A stretch of DNA of 64,000 bases from Spirirestis rafaelensis WJT71-NPBG6 (lineage in GTDB: Bacteria; Cyanobacteriota; Cyanobacteriia; Cyanobacteriales; Nostocaceae), in assembly GCA_019359015.1 (NCBI GenBank), contig JAHHID010000018.1, positions 1 through 64,000 of the forward strand, given 5' to 3'. A program made the translations under genes and the position numbers. The notes beneath the pieces are model-generated. The model ran no database searches. It was not told the origin of the DNA and worked only from the letters and a program-made list of their open reading frames with translations. This document shows positions 7,029 through 16,271 of the stretch, in pieces (the first letter of the stretch is position 1; each line of letters begins with the position of its first letter).

Positions 7029-9401
7029 CTATTCATCATCACCATATGGTTCTAGCTCATCAGACTCCATTTCATTGGATAAGTACATATTTGATACTTC
7101 GCCATTGGAGCCGTTCATACCCCTGCCTGATGGGACACCATCGCTGCCTACGGTGACTAAATCAATTTGCTGGCGGTAATAATCGACACTTTTAACTTGC
7201 ACGGCTACACGATCGCCTAATCTGTAAGAAGCCCGGTTTTTGCGACCAAATAGCGCTTGTTGTCGAGCGCGATACTCATACCAATCATCTTTGAGCGAGC
7301 TAACGTGTACGAGTCCTTCGACTCGTAAAGGCACTCTCAGATTACCGCTTTCTTTGTCTTCGGGTGCTGGTACTTCAATTTCCACAAAGAAGCCGTAAGA
7401 TTGAACACCAGTAATTACACCGCTGAAAACCTCACCAATGCGCTGTTTCATCAAAGAAGCTCTTTGCAACCCGGCTAAATCGGCTTCGGCTTCTTGAACT
7501 TCTTTTTCTCTGTCGTTGATTTGGACGATTACCCTTGTCAACTCGCTTTGCAGTTCTTGCTGCAATTCTGGGGGTAAAACATTCCAGTTAATTTCACTGT
7601 GGCTTACGGAGTGACACAAATTAACGCGCTCTTTCACGCGGGTGTTGCGGCGATCGCGTCCATGTTCTAGTAGTGAATAATACACTCTTTGCATGAGCAA
7701 ATCTGGGTAACGCCGCAACGGTGCAGTACAGTGTGTATACTCTGGTAGCGCCAAACCAAAGTGAGATCCTTTAGTTGTGCTGTAAGAAGCTGGCTTGAGT
7801 GTATCTTGCAACAAGTAAGTCAGAACTTGTTCTGATGGCGATTCGGCAAAAGCCCTAGTCAATTGTTGATAATCTAAAGGTTGGATATCTACTTCTGCTT
7901 CTAGTGACAGTTCCACGCCTAAATTAATCGCTAATTTTAGCATTTCCTGCACATCTTCAGAATCGGGCGCGCCTTGCACTCGCCAAATGGCAGGAACGCC
8001 TAAAGCGCTTAAATGATTTGCCATCAGTTGATTAACAACTAGCACGAATTCTGTTAAGAGCGATCGCACAGGTAAATCATTGACTACGGCACAGCCTAAA
8101 ATACCTTCATCGTTGTAGGGGTTTTGGTTGGGTGGCAGATTTAATTGCAAGCTACCTCGATTGAGCCGTACTTGTTTGACTGCTTTTTGCAAGGCTTGCA
8201 GTTGTTGCAACATCTGGACTAGTTCTTCTGAGTCCTTATTTTTGCTTTTCGTAGATTTACTTACTTTCGCAGTCAGAATTGCTTCTGCTTGTTGTTCGCT
8301 AATGTGTTCGTCTACTTTGATGATACCCTTTTGAATCTCCCAGTCTAGGACTTCACCCGATTGTGAATCGAAGGTAATTAAAAAAGAGATGGTTAAGCGA
8401 TCGCTTCCCACAACCAAAGAACACCGTTCTGTCACAGCTTCCGGTAACATTGGCAGTACGACTTCTCCCAGATATACCGACCTACCGCGCTTAATTGCTT
8501 CGCGATCAAGAGCTTCATCTGGTAAAACGTAGTGACAAACATCGGTAATGTGAAAGCCTAATCGCGAGTGTCCCTCTGAAGTTTTCTCTAAAGTAAAAGC
8601 GTTTTCTATTACTTGAGAATCTCTTGTACCACCGATGGTTAGGGTAAATAAGTCACGATAATCTTGGCGATTTTTTAAATCAGCTTTCAGTAGCTTTTTC
8701 TGCAACTTAGCAGCGGCATCGTTAACTGACTCCGGGAAAGTACGGGAAAGGTCATGTTTACAAGTTACCAAATCTATATCAGCAGCGGCTTCCGCATCGC
8801 TACCGAGAATTTGTACGACTCGACCGACAGGGGGATATTGTGCCAAAGGGTAACGTAAAACTTCGACATGAGCGAGATGGTCGATCGCTTCATCCAATTT
8901 CATCCCACTAGCTAGCAGTTTAAGTTCAAACAGCAAGCGATCATCGAGAGGGACAGCCCGAAAACCGCTTTCTACTTGCTTAATACGCGCCAGCAAAGTG
9001 TGATTGGAACGTTCGAGGATTAGTTTCACCTCTCCTTCGGGGGAACGGCGCCGACTACCTTCTTTGAGAACCCTGACCAAAACGCGATCGCCATTCCAAG
9101 CATTACTCAGATGACTTTCGCGAATATAAATATCCTCCGCACCTTCCACATCCTGAATGGCGAAACAAAAGCCTTTGCTAGAACAGCGCAGCTTTGCTTC
9201 GATGATTCCCTCTTCGGTCACGCGACGATATTTGCCGCGTTCTTTTACTAAAAGCCCCACTTTTTCTAGAACTTCTAAAGCAATTTGAAGTTTTTGTAAA
9301 CTATCTTCATCTTCACAACCAAGTTTTTTTTCCAAAACTTTCCGAGCTACCAACTTATCATCGGTAAAATTGGCAAGCAATGTAGCGATTGAAAATTCCA
9401 T
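7029..9401 (-). CDS. rnr: ribonuclease R / RNase II-family exoribonuclease
   Basis: A 790-residue 3'-to-5' exoribonuclease (VacB/RNase II family) of RNA turnover. In order: an N-terminal winged-helix/OB segment (about 1-150), the RNB catalytic domain (about 240-590; GFHITDVCHYV near 281-291 carries the catalytic aspartate cluster, DRLTISFLI follows, and HCTAPLRRYPDLLMQR near 549-564 is the signature arginine region), then an S1 RNA-binding domain (GEVFSGVITGVQSYGFFVEIE, about 650 onward). The C-terminus is acidic. In many cyanobacteria rpmG and rpsR sit upstream; here they do not, and a 1-kb gap with no ribosomal gene follows instead. Confidence 0.93.
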   Translation of the reverse strand: MEFSIATLLANFTDDKLVARKVLEKKLGCEDEDSLQKLQIALEVLEKVGLLVKERGKYRRVTEEGIIEAKLRCSSKGFCFAIQDVEGAEDIYIRESHLSNAWNGDRVLVRVLKEGSRRRSPEGEVKLILERSNHTLLARIKQVESGFRAVPLDDRLLFELKLLASGMKLDEAIDHLAHVEVLRYPLAQYPPVGRVVQILGSDAEAAADIDLVTCKHDLSRTFPESVNDAAAKLQKKLLKADLKNRQDYRDLFTLTIGGTRDSQVIENAFTLEKTSEGHSRLGFHITDVCHYVLPDEALDREAIKRGRSVYLGEVVLPMLPEAVTERCSLVVGSDRLTISFLITFDSQSGEVLDWEIQKGIIKVDEHISEQQAEAILTAKVSKSTKSKNKDSEELVQMLQQLQALQKAVKQVRLNRGSLQLNLPPNQNPYNDEGILGCAVVNDLPVRSLLTEFVLVVNQLMANHLSALGVPAIWRVQGAPDSEDVQEMLKLAINLGVELSLEAEVDIQPLDYQQLTRAFAESPSEQVLTYLLQDTLKPASYSTTKGSHFGLALPEYTHCTAPLRRYPDLLMQRVYYSLLEHGRDRRNTRVKERVNLCHSVSHSEINWNVLPPELQQELQSELTRVIVQINDREKEVQEAEADLAGLQRASLMKQRIGEVFSGVITGVQSYGFFVEIEVPAPEDKESGNLRVPLRVEGLVHVSSLKDDWYEYRARQQALFGRKNRASYRLGDRVAVQVKSVDYYRQQIDLVTVGSDGVPSGRGMNGSNGEVSNMYLSNEMESDELEPYGDDE

Positions 9402-9466
9402 GCAGTGAACCGACCTTTGGTCAAAACATCATTATTAGAAGACACTTACGTGGAGAGAGAAGCACC

Positions 9467-9589
9467 ATGAGCCAGCACTCAACCAGAGGTTTAGCCCTAC
9501 CTCGAGCTGAGACTGGCGCGATCCAAAGGACTTCTCACGACACTCTCAGAGTTCACTACCAAAAAGACCTTTGGCCCAGCCAATCTTAA
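9467..9589 (+). CDS. possible 40-residue small protein
   Basis: ATG at 9467 is preceded by a good ribosome-binding sequence (GGAGAGAGAAG) and opens a 40-codon frame, MSQHSTRGLALPRAETGAIQ and on to KDLWPSQS. It is polar and lacks a membrane segment or metal motif. An internal CCAAAGG/CCTTTGG pair (9523 and 9570) could fold the RNA. It is divergent from rnr. I do not recognise the product; it may be a small protein or a structured leader. Confidence 0.4.
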   Translation: MSQHSTRGLALPRAETGAIQRTSHDTLRVHYQKDLWPSQS

Positions 9590-10396
9590 CAAAGCACGAA
9601 GAATTGAGAATCCACCCCACTAGGTAATTATGCGACGGGTTTTTGAGGGACTTTGTTTATAAAACTCACTCATTCCAGCCTAAAAGCGCTATGCAGGGAA
9701 AACAGCAGGTGTTTGATTGTCTAGATTAAAGGTACTTTTACGGCATTAGACTCTGATGTTTAACTAGGAGAAACTGCCGGCAAACCCAATTGTCCCATAT
9801 GTAGAATCGGTAACAACTAAGTTAGCAGCGAAACCGCTCAGTGAAGGCGAACCTTATCTTCATTATTGTAGATTTAGAGCGTACTTCTGTGAAAGTAGTT
9901 CTGCATATCGGATTGGGTAATTAGTATAGCATTGAAGGTAAGACCACGTAGAGTTAGCTACAAGTAATGAAAAAGTTGTTCACAAAAAGCTATTGCTACA
10001 ATCGGTACAAGCGATCAAGATATATCAGGCTATTGCATTTAAAAGAGTGAAAACTACTTGACTAAAGAAATATGAAGATAAAGGATGAAAAAATAAATCC
10101 GTACAACTTCAAGCTGCACAAAACTTCTGTGAAGTCTTAACTTCATCCTTTAGATGAATGCTTTTTCTGTCTGTAGGGCGTACGTGAACGTAAAATTAAA
10201 AGGCGTTGAGAGAAAAACTCACAAAAAATGTTGGCAATCTACCATCAAAGTTTTCAATCGGCACAGATTCCTTTGAACTTTGGGTTGAGATTTGTTCACA
10301 AAGCTACATAGGTAGTGGGTTGTCAAAATTGATGTGATTAATTCGTAGTTGGCGCATTCGAGCGTTGTTTAATAGATTTAGATTGGTGAAAGTATT
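9590..10396. other. long gap without genes; possible RNA elements
   Basis: About 800 bases with no open frame on either strand that looks coding. An 11-base inverted repeat (TAAAGGATGAA at 10079-10089 and TTCATCCTTTA at 10142-10152) encloses a smaller CTTC-TGT-GAAG hairpin and is followed by T-rich DNA, so a small RNA or terminator is possible. A GC palindrome TGCCGGCA lies near 9775. I found no match to rnpB, tmRNA, SRP RNA or Yfr1. The region may be a long 5' untranslated leader for the gene at 10397. Confidence 0.4.
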
Positions 10397-11209
10397 ATGT
10401 TGGCTCAATTCCAGAGCTTGTATCCCAAGGGCAGTCTTATTTCGGAATTAGTACAAATTTTTCAAGGAAAATATATTGTCCGGGCAAGCGTACACATTGA
10501 AGGTGTAATTCGTGCTACCGGTATGGCAGCAGCAGAAACAGTTGAAGCAGCAGAAGATCAAGCAAGAAATCGGGCGCTGATGGTTTTGGGAATGACAAGC
10601 TCATCATCGGAATCGACAGTATCTCCGAAATCAATACCGCAAGTGCAGCCCAACCCGCATTCTTCTTTGAACACGGCTGTCTCTGCTCTAAATTCTGTTC
10701 CGCAAACAGAAGCGATCGCCGCCGAAGAACAAACGCCGCAAAGCGTCTACGCACCAACTACACAACCAGAAGCGACAGCTAAAAGCGATACCTACAACTA
10801 TGACTTAGAGCCTCGCTTTGCTATGACTAGCAACCGAGAGCCAGAATTTGAATTGGATATACCGATGGAAAACTGGGCTATGTTGGAGAGCGGCGAACCT
10901 GAAGAGAATCCTTTACCAACACCTGCTGCTAGCAACGTTAGACAATTTGCGCCCCGTAGTTATAGTTCGACTGAAGATGCGGGAAGTCAAAAAGGCAAGA
11001 GAAATAATAAAAGCCAACCTATAGACTTGTCGGACGTAATTGCGAAAACAGATGTCGAAATTGAGCGCTTAGGCTGGACAAAAGAACAAGGAAAGGAGCA
11101 TCTGAAAAAAACCTATGGCAAGCTGGGACGCAGTTTGCTGACTGAAGAACAGTTACTTGACTTTCTTAGATATTTAGAATCTCAACCAGATCCAATCGCG
11201 GGATTTTAA
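10397..11209 (+). CDS. conserved cyanobacterial protein, dsRBD-like N-terminus
   Basis: A 270-residue cytoplasmic protein. Residues about 10-68 (SELVQIFQGKYIVRASVHI, GMAAAETVEAAEDQARNRAL) look like a double-stranded-RNA-binding fold: beta strands followed by a helix with the A-x-x-x-A-E-x-x-A-R pattern. The middle (70-205) is disordered and rich in S, P, E and Q. The C-terminal 55 residues (SDVIAKTDVEIERLGWTKEQ, then YGKLGRSLLTEEQLLDFLRY) form a small helical module that I recall from other cyanobacterial proteins with varied N-termini. RNA binding is inferred from the N-terminus only. A long non-coding leader precedes it. Confidence 0.7.
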   Translation: MLAQFQSLYPKGSLISELVQIFQGKYIVRASVHIEGVIRATGMAAAETVEAAEDQARNRALMVLGMTSSSSESTVSPKSIPQVQPNPHSSLNTAVSALNSVPQTEAIAAEEQTPQSVYAPTTQPEATAKSDTYNYDLEPRFAMTSNREPEFELDIPMENWAMLESGEPEENPLPTPAASNVRQFAPRSYSSTEDAGSQKGKRNNKSQPIDLSDVIAKTDVEIERLGWTKEQGKEHLKKTYGKLGRSLLTEEQLLDFLRYLESQPDPIAGF

Positions 11210-11249
11210 TTAGTTGTTAATTCTTTGTTTTGTGTTCTTTGTGCCCTCA

Positions 11250-11375
11250 AACTCGTCAAACTCTTTACCAGGCTCCTGCCTGGTAATGCAATCTTAGGGG
11301 CTGCTGCCTCGATATTAAGAAATGGAGGCAGAGCCTCCCCAGAGAGGATTCCCCGGCAGAGCCAGGGAACGAGAA
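11250..11375. repeat. dispersed intergenic repeat (CAGAGCCTC family)
   Basis: Between two convergent genes. It contains CTCCTGCCTGGTAATGC, GGCTGCTGCCTC and GAGGCAGAGCCTC, and ends GCAGAGCCAGGGAACGAG. A related copy with the same order of blocks lies at 19722-19840. The blocks are mutually complementary, so it could fold into a multi-stem RNA and act as a bidirectional terminator for this convergent pair. Confidence 0.6.
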
Positions 11376-11386
11376 AAGCTAATTAA

Positions 11387-12001
11387 TTAATTGCTATCGA
11401 CAACAGCCATTGGACGGCTACCAGCCGCATGACGGTCAATCACAGAGTCAATTAAGCCATAGTTCTTGGCTTCTTCTGGCGACATGAAGAAGTCCCGTTC
11501 GGTATCTTCAGCAATACGCTCAATTGGTTGACCTGTATGATCGGCTAAATACTCATTTAGCTTACGCTTGTGGTATAAAATTTCGCGTGCCTGAATTTCA
11601 ATATCAGTAGCTTGTCCTTGAGCGCCACCCAAAGGTTGGTGAATCATAATCCGAGAATGGGGTAGACTCATGCGCTTACCCTTAGCACCCGCGCTGAGGA
11701 GAAAAGCACCCATACTCGCCGCTAATCCGGTACAAATTGTACAGACATCTGGGCGAATGTGCTTCATAGTATCAAATATACCCATACCGGCTGTCACCGA
11801 ACCGCCCGGAGAATTAACGTACATATAAATGTCCTTCTCCGCATCTTCAGCATCTAAAAACAGTAGTTGGGCAACAATCAAGTTGGCTAGATTGCTATCA
11901 ATTTGTTGTCCCAAAAAGATGATGCGCTCACGTAACAGTCGTGAGTAGATATCAAAGGCGCGTTCGCCCCGACCCGATTGTTCAATGACGATAGGAATCA
12001 T
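11387..12001 (-). CDS. clpP: ATP-dependent Clp protease proteolytic subunit
   Basis: A 204-residue serine peptidase subunit that forms tetradecameric barrels with ClpX or ClpC and degrades unfolded or tagged proteins in the cytoplasm. The catalytic triad is visible: Ser96 in GLAASMGAF, His121 in IMIHQPLGG and Asp170 in [20 protein letters not shown] (61-72) forms the oxyanion region. The start [14 protein letters not shown] is typical of mature-length ClpP without a long propeptide. No clpX gene is adjacent, so this is one of the stand-alone paralogues that cyanobacteria keep; which of clpP1-P3 it is cannot be told from the sequence alone. Confidence 0.95.
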   Translation of the reverse strand: MIPIVIEQSGRGERAFDIYSRLLRERIIFLGQQIDSNLANLIVAQLLFLDAEDAEKDIYMYVNSPGGSVTAGMGIFDTMKHIRPDVCTICTGLAASMGAFLLSAGAKGKRMSLPHSRIMIHQPLGGAQGQATDIEIQAREILYHKRKLNEYLADHTGQPIERIAEDTERDFFMSPEEAKNYGLIDSVIDRHAAGSRPMAVVDSN

Positions 12002-12120
12002 AAGCGCGGGAATAGTAGCTATTTTAATTACATTTTATCGATTACAGCCGTTGATTGGTTTCGGTAATTACTCCCGAAGTGGGGAGGGGGAGAAGGGGAG
12101 AGGGGGAGAGTGGGGAAAAA

Positions 12121-12174
12121 ATGCCCTATGCCCTATGCCCCATGCCCTATGCCCTATGCCCTATGCCCTATGCC
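12121..12174. repeat. ATGCCCT heptamer array
   Basis: Eight near-perfect head-to-tail copies of ATGCCCT, one with ATGCCCC. STRR-type repeat upstream of clpP, preceded by a GGGGAGAGG-rich tract (12077-12116). It lies outside any gene. Confidence 0.9.
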
Positions 12175-12327
12175 ATTTTGTCACGTAAATTTAACTTTTT
12201 TCCGCATTTTTACTCACAATTATCCGGATGAATCTGCCTAAAGTCGGAAATCGATAGTACGAGGTGCAATCGGGGTAATCAACCAAGACTGCAATTGCCA
12301 TTCACCCGAAGACACACAGAACCTGCC

Positions 12328-12483
12328 ATGCTGCAAAAACTTATGCAAGCCGCTATCATCACGTTTTTACTTCAGTTGTTAGCGGGACTTAACCAAAATA
12401 CTAATATTCATACTCAGGCAGAATCATCTTTAAATGCAAAGCCAGCGCCAATGGTTAGCTGGGTATTTCGCTCTCTGCCATAA
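12328..12483 (+). CDS. possible small exported or membrane peptide
   Basis: From the ATG at 12328 the 51-residue frame reads MLQKLMQAAIITFLLQLLAG followed by a polar Q/N/T-rich tail. The first 21 residues would be a membrane helix or signal peptide. No good ribosome-binding sequence is visible and the region is otherwise gene-poor, so it may be chance. It is the only plausible frame in the 700 bases between clpP and the DUF255 gene. Confidence 0.3.
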   Translation: MLQKLMQAAIITFLLQLLAGLNQNTNIHTQAESSLNAKPAPMVSWVFRSLP

Positions 12484-12701
12484 AAGTATAGTATTTGACA
12501 AATTGTCGAGGAATAGGGCGATGTCTTGCGACAAGCGGCTATGCTTGTACGCTTTTCAAAATCGGCGTTGCTTGTCGGTGCTGTCTAAAATAAAGCTGTT
12601 TTCAACAGCTTATTCTCTAACAGGATGATGAAATATTTATCCTGAAAGTGAAATGTATTAGACTGAGCAAAGAAGGTAACGTATCTACCGCTCTGTGAAT
12701 C

Positions 12702-14777
12702 ATGACGAATCGCCTTGCTCAAGCCAAGAGTCTGTACCTCCGCAAACACGCAGAAAACCCAGTTGATTGGTGGACTTGGTGTGATGAAGCACTGTTGACT
12801 GCAAAGGCGCACAATAAACCAATTTTTCTCTCCATAGGCTACTCCAGCTGTCACTGGTGTACTGTGATGGAAGGAGAGGCGTTTTCAGACTTGGCGATCG
12901 CCGAATACATAAACGCTAATTTTCTCCCGATCAAAGTAGACCGCGAAGAAAGACCCGACATCGACAGCATTTATATGCAGTCTTTGCAAATGATGAGTAA
13001 TGGTCAAGGAGGTTGGCCCTTAAATGTCTTTCTTTCTCCAGAGGATTTAGTACCGTTTTATGCTGGTACTTATTTTCCTGTTGAGCCGCGCTTTGGTCGT
13101 CCTGGGTTTTTACAAGTTTTGCAAGCGCTGCGTCGATACTACGATACCGAAAAAGACGACTTGCGTCAACGCAAAGCGGTAATTTTAGAGTCGCTGCTAA
13201 CTTCTGCGGTTTTGCAATTAGATGACGGCACAACGGCACAAGATAATGAATTATTACGGCAAGGCTGGGAAACTAGCACGGTTATAATTACTTCGGATCA
13301 ACAAGGTAATCGCTTCCCGATGATTCCCTATGCGGAATTAGCGCTACGGGGAACTAGATTTTCTTTGCCTGATGCTGAGGAAGAATCAAGGTACAATGGC
13401 AAGCAAGTTTGTACTCAGCGTGGGCTAGATTTAGCATTAGGCGGTATTTTCGATCATGTAGCTGGTGGCTTTCATCGTTACACGGTTGATTCTACTTGGA
13501 CTGTACCGCATTTTGAAAAGATGCTTTACGACAATGGTCAGATTGTGGAATATCTGGCTTCTTTGTGGAGTGCAGGAGTACAAGAGCCGGCTTTTGAGAG
13601 AGCGATCGCTCTAACTGTAAAATGGTTAAGCCGCGAAATGACCGCTCCTGAAGGTTATTTCTATGCAGCTCAAGATGCTGACAGTTTTACAACACCAGCA
13701 GAAGCTGAACCAGAGGAAGGCGCCTTTTATATCTGGAGTTACAAAGAATTACAGCAACTGCTCACTTCTGAAGAACTAACAGAATTACAACAGCACTTCA
13801 GTGTAACGCCTAATGGCAACTTTGAAGGTAATAATGTGTTGCAAAGGCGTTATGCAGGAAGATTAAGTGATACTTTAGAAAACGCACTTGCGAAACTTTT
13901 TGTTGCTCGTTATGGTGCAACACCTGAGTCCCTTCAAACTTTTCCTCCCGCCCGTAACAACGAAGAAGCAAAAACGGTAAACTGGCAAGGACGCATTCCC
14001 GCAGTCACAGATACAAAGATGATTGTCGCTTGGAATAGCTTGATGATTTCCGGTTTGGCAGTAGCTTATAGAGTATTTCAACAACCGTCTTATTTAGAAC
14101 TAGCAACACGAGCGGCAAACTTTATCTTGGATAATCAGTTTGTGGATGGACGTTTCCATCGACTAAATTACCAATTGTCACCGAGCGTGTTAGCTCAGTC
14201 TGAAGATTACGCCTTTTTTATCAAAGCGTTATTGGATTTACACGCTTGTTCACCTAACCAAACGTTTTGGTTAGAAAAAGCGATCGCTCTCCAAGATGAA
14301 TTTGACGAATTTCTTTTAAGTGTTGAATTAGGCGGATATTTTAACACATCTAGTGATGCAAGTCAAGATTTAATTGTGCGAGAACGCAGTTATGTAGATA
14401 ATGCCACACCGGCAGCGAATGGAATAGCGATCGCTAATCTTGTGCGGCTGGCGCTTTTGACGGATAATTTGCATTATCTCGATTTAGCTGAACAAGGGTT
14501 AAAAGCTTTTCGGGCTGTAATGAGTCGCTCTCCTCAAGCTTGTCCGAGTTTGTTTGCAGCTCTGGATTGGTATCGTAACTCGACTTTGATTCGCACCACA
14601 AGCGAACAGATAAATGTTCTGATACCCAAATATTTGCCCACGGCTGTGTTTACCACGGTATCTAAATTACCAGAGCGTAGTGTAGGATTAGTTTGCCAAG
14701 GTTTGAAATGTCTGCCAGCAGCTGAAAGTATCGAGCACTTATTGCAGCAAGTTCAGCAAAGTCAGACTAGGGGATAA
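12702..14777 (+). CDS. thioredoxin-domain protein of the DUF255/YyaL (SPATA20) family
   Basis: A 691-residue protein. Residues about 1-165 form the DUF255 thioredoxin fold ([16 protein letters not shown]50-H-W-C53 in [29 protein letters not shown]). The remainder is an alpha/alpha-barrel like that of six-hairpin glycosidases or N-acylglucosamine epimerases ([40 protein letters not shown]). Related proteins are found in all domains, but their substrate is not established; redox or sugar-related chemistry has been suggested. No partner gene sits beside it apart from a VOC protein 46 bases downstream on the same strand, which may be cotranscribed. Confidence 0.9.
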   Translation: MTNRLAQAKSLYLRKHAENPVDWWTWCDEALLTAKAHNKPIFLSIGYSSCHWCTVMEGEAFSDLAIAEYINANFLPIKVDREERPDIDSIYMQSLQMMSNGQGGWPLNVFLSPEDLVPFYAGTYFPVEPRFGRPGFLQVLQALRRYYDTEKDDLRQRKAVILESLLTSAVLQLDDGTTAQDNELLRQGWETSTVIITSDQQGNRFPMIPYAELALRGTRFSLPDAEEESRYNGKQVCTQRGLDLALGGIFDHVAGGFHRYTVDSTWTVPHFEKMLYDNGQIVEYLASLWSAGVQEPAFERAIALTVKWLSREMTAPEGYFYAAQDADSFTTPAEAEPEEGAFYIWSYKELQQLLTSEELTELQQHFSVTPNGNFEGNNVLQRRYAGRLSDTLENALAKLFVARYGATPESLQTFPPARNNEEAKTVNWQGRIPAVTDTKMIVAWNSLMISGLAVAYRVFQQPSYLELATRAANFILDNQFVDGRFHRLNYQLSPSVLAQSEDYAFFIKALLDLHACSPNQTFWLEKAIALQDEFDEFLLSVELGGYFNTSSDASQDLIVRERSYVDNATPAANGIAIANLVRLALLTDNLHYLDLAEQGLKAFRAVMSRSPQACPSLFAALDWYRNSTLIRTTSEQINVLIPKYLPTAVFTTVSKLPERSVGLVCQGLKCLPAAESIEHLLQQVQQSQTRG

Positions 14778-14823
14778 TGTTTTAAGCGCAAAGAGCGCTT
14801 ATTACGAATTTCCTAAAAGAAGC

Positions 14824-15201
14824 ATGAAACAACCCATACTAGGAAAAGTCAGCCCGATAATTCCTGCTGGTAGCGATATGGAAAAAGCGATCGCTTTTTA
14901 CGAACAACAGCTGGGCTTTACAACAATATATCAAGAAGGCGATCCAGTGACGATGGCGATCGTCAAACGTGACTCAGTAGAAATTTTTCTGCAAAAGAAT
15001 GATGATAAATATTTAGCAGAATGGACAAATTTTCGCATCCAAGTTGATGGTATAGAGCAACTTTATGAGGAATTGCAAACTAATGGTGGACAAATGATTC
15101 ATCGCAATGGATTTATCGAAACAAAACCTTGGGGAACAAAAGAGTTTGCAATTCTTGATATGGCTGGTGTTTGCATTACGTTTTATGAACCAGTAAACTG
15201 A
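14824..15201 (+). CDS. VOC-superfamily (glyoxalase/bleomycin-resistance fold) protein
   Basis: A 125-residue protein with the beta-alpha-beta-beta-beta fold: PIIPAGSDMEKAIAFYEQQL at the start, DSVEIFLQKND, FRIQVDGIEQLYEEL, and KEFAILDMAGVCITFYEPV at the end. FYEQQLGF and TFYEPV are typical. It is close to bleomycin-resistance-type binding proteins, but the substrate cannot be read from the sequence. An AAAAGAAG purine stretch precedes the ATG. It follows the DUF255 gene by 46 bases and may share its transcript. Confidence 0.85.
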   Translation: MKQPILGKVSPIIPAGSDMEKAIAFYEQQLGFTTIYQEGDPVTMAIVKRDSVEIFLQKNDDKYLAEWTNFRIQVDGIEQLYEELQTNGGQMIHRNGFIETKPWGTKEFAILDMAGVCITFYEPVN

Positions 15202-15229
15202 TGACAACAAACTAAGGTGATATGTAGCA

Positions 15230-15439
15230 TTAACCTTGATTGGATTTTTGTTGGTGCTGACGTTGTAGTTCGGAAAAGTCTTTTAAATCGTCTATAGTTT
15301 GTGGTGCTGGAAATATCTCGCTAGTATCGGATTTAAACCTATCTACGTAAACTTGAAAAGCTTCCTCATCTTCTCTGTATTCAAGGATATATTTACGCAG
15401 TTCAGCACGGCTCATTGAGGTAAAATCTGGTTTGCTCAT
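15230..15439 (-). CDS. small DUF6887-like protein
   Basis: From the ATG at 15439 a 69-residue protein reads MSKPDFTSMSRAELRKYILE, then YREDEEAFQVYVDRF. This resembles the cyanobacterial DUF6887 family (name from memory). The longer frame to 15583 is not used because the ATG at 15439 overlaps the original stop of the upstream partner as ATGA. The protein is charged and helical with no membrane segment. It forms a pair with the interrupted DUF6888-like gene upstream. Two small coupled genes suggest a toxin-antitoxin-like or regulatory pair, but no activity is established. Confidence 0.65.
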   Translation of the reverse strand: MSKPDFTSMSRAELRKYILEYREDEEAFQVYVDRFKSDTSEIFPAPQTIDDLKDFSELQRQHQQKSNQG

Positions 15440-15609
15440 AAATATCTCCATTTTCCATTTGGGCAAATTAAGATTTATGTCTCTTCTCCAGCCAAAACGA
15501 CAATATCTTTTGTGCGCTCGTCTATCCGAATCAAATATATTGGTAGATACATCTTGGTTGCCCAAAAGCCAAGAATAAAGCAAGTTCGCATTTGTTCTTG
15601 TGTTGGCAT
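15436..15609 (-). pseudogene. DUF6888-like small gene with in-frame stop
   Basis: From the ATG at 15609 the frame reads MPTQEQMRTCFILGFWATKM, PIYLIRIDERTKDIVVLAGEET and then TAA (15475-15477). Beyond the stop the same frame continues ILICPNGKWRYL to a TGA at 15436-15438 that overlaps the ATG of the next gene. LAGEE followed by a strand and PNGxWxY(L/F) is the expected end of this family, so the TAA most likely replaced a single sense codon such as CAA, GAA or AAA. The product would be a 44-residue truncation. The gene is divergent from mobA with 16 bases between start codons. Confidence 0.6.
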
Positions 15610-15625
15610 ATTTAAATTATTATTG

Positions 15626-16213
15626 ATGACCACTCGTAGCGACAAATTAACTGCGATAATCTTAGCCGGGGGAAAAAGTTCTCGCATGGGTGAGGATAAG
15701 GCTTTGATTTCTATCCAAGGTGTGCCATTGTTGCAAATGATTTATCAAATCGCTGAATCATGTGCAGCTACAGTTTATGTTGTCACACCTTGGGAAGAAC
15801 GCTATCAAGACATACTACCGCCTAACTGCCAGTTTATAAAAGAAGCGCCTTTATCTGCTGGACCATTAGTCGGATTTGCTCAAGGACTAGCGCAAGTACA
15901 AACTGATTGGGTATTATTGTTAGCCTGCGATTTGCCGAACTTGCGAGTTGAAGTTTTGCAAGCATGGGCAAATGAACTTGATGATGTCTCAGATGAAGCG
16001 ATCGCCGCTTTAGCGCATCATATTAAAGGATGGGAACCCTTATGTGGTTTTTATCGCCGCAGTTGTTTAGCAGACTTAAATAAGTATATCGAAGAAGGCG
16101 GGCGATCGTTTCAGCAGTGGCTTAATCAACATTCCGTGCAAATTTTACCCGTCATAGAACCAGGAATGCTGTTTAATTGCAATACACCAGAAGATTTAGC
16201 TAATTTAAATTAA
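15626..16213 (+). CDS. mobA: molybdenum cofactor guanylyltransferase
   Basis: A 195-residue nucleotidyltransferase that joins GTP to molybdopterin to make the guanine-dinucleotide form of the cofactor. The start at 15626 (MTTRSDKLTAIILAGGKSSR) is used; the longer frame runs back through the divergent gene. The signature LAGGKSSRMGEDK lies at 13-25, LLACDLPNL near 106-114 provides the metal-binding aspartate, and NCNTPEDL near the C-terminus is typical of MobA. It stands apart from other moa/moe genes. The tight divergent spacing to the DUF6888-like gene means the promoter must lie inside that gene. Confidence 0.92.
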   Translation: MTTRSDKLTAIILAGGKSSRMGEDKALISIQGVPLLQMIYQIAESCAATVYVVTPWEERYQDILPPNCQFIKEAPLSAGPLVGFAQGLAQVQTDWVLLLACDLPNLRVEVLQAWANELDDVSDEAIAALAHHIKGWEPLCGFYRRSCLADLNKYIEEGGRSFQQWLNQHSVQILPVIEPGMLFNCNTPEDLANLN

Positions 16214-16271
16214 GTTCATATATAGCAGTCCTAAATGAGTTGTAAAACACCTCTTTCTTGTCTATCCTTTT

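Noticed and set aside
6742-7179. Overlapping open frames of 92-145 residues in the ubiX-rnr gap
   Set aside because: All are produced by dispersed and tandem repeats, lack ribosome-binding sites, and overlap the 3' end of rnr on the other strand.
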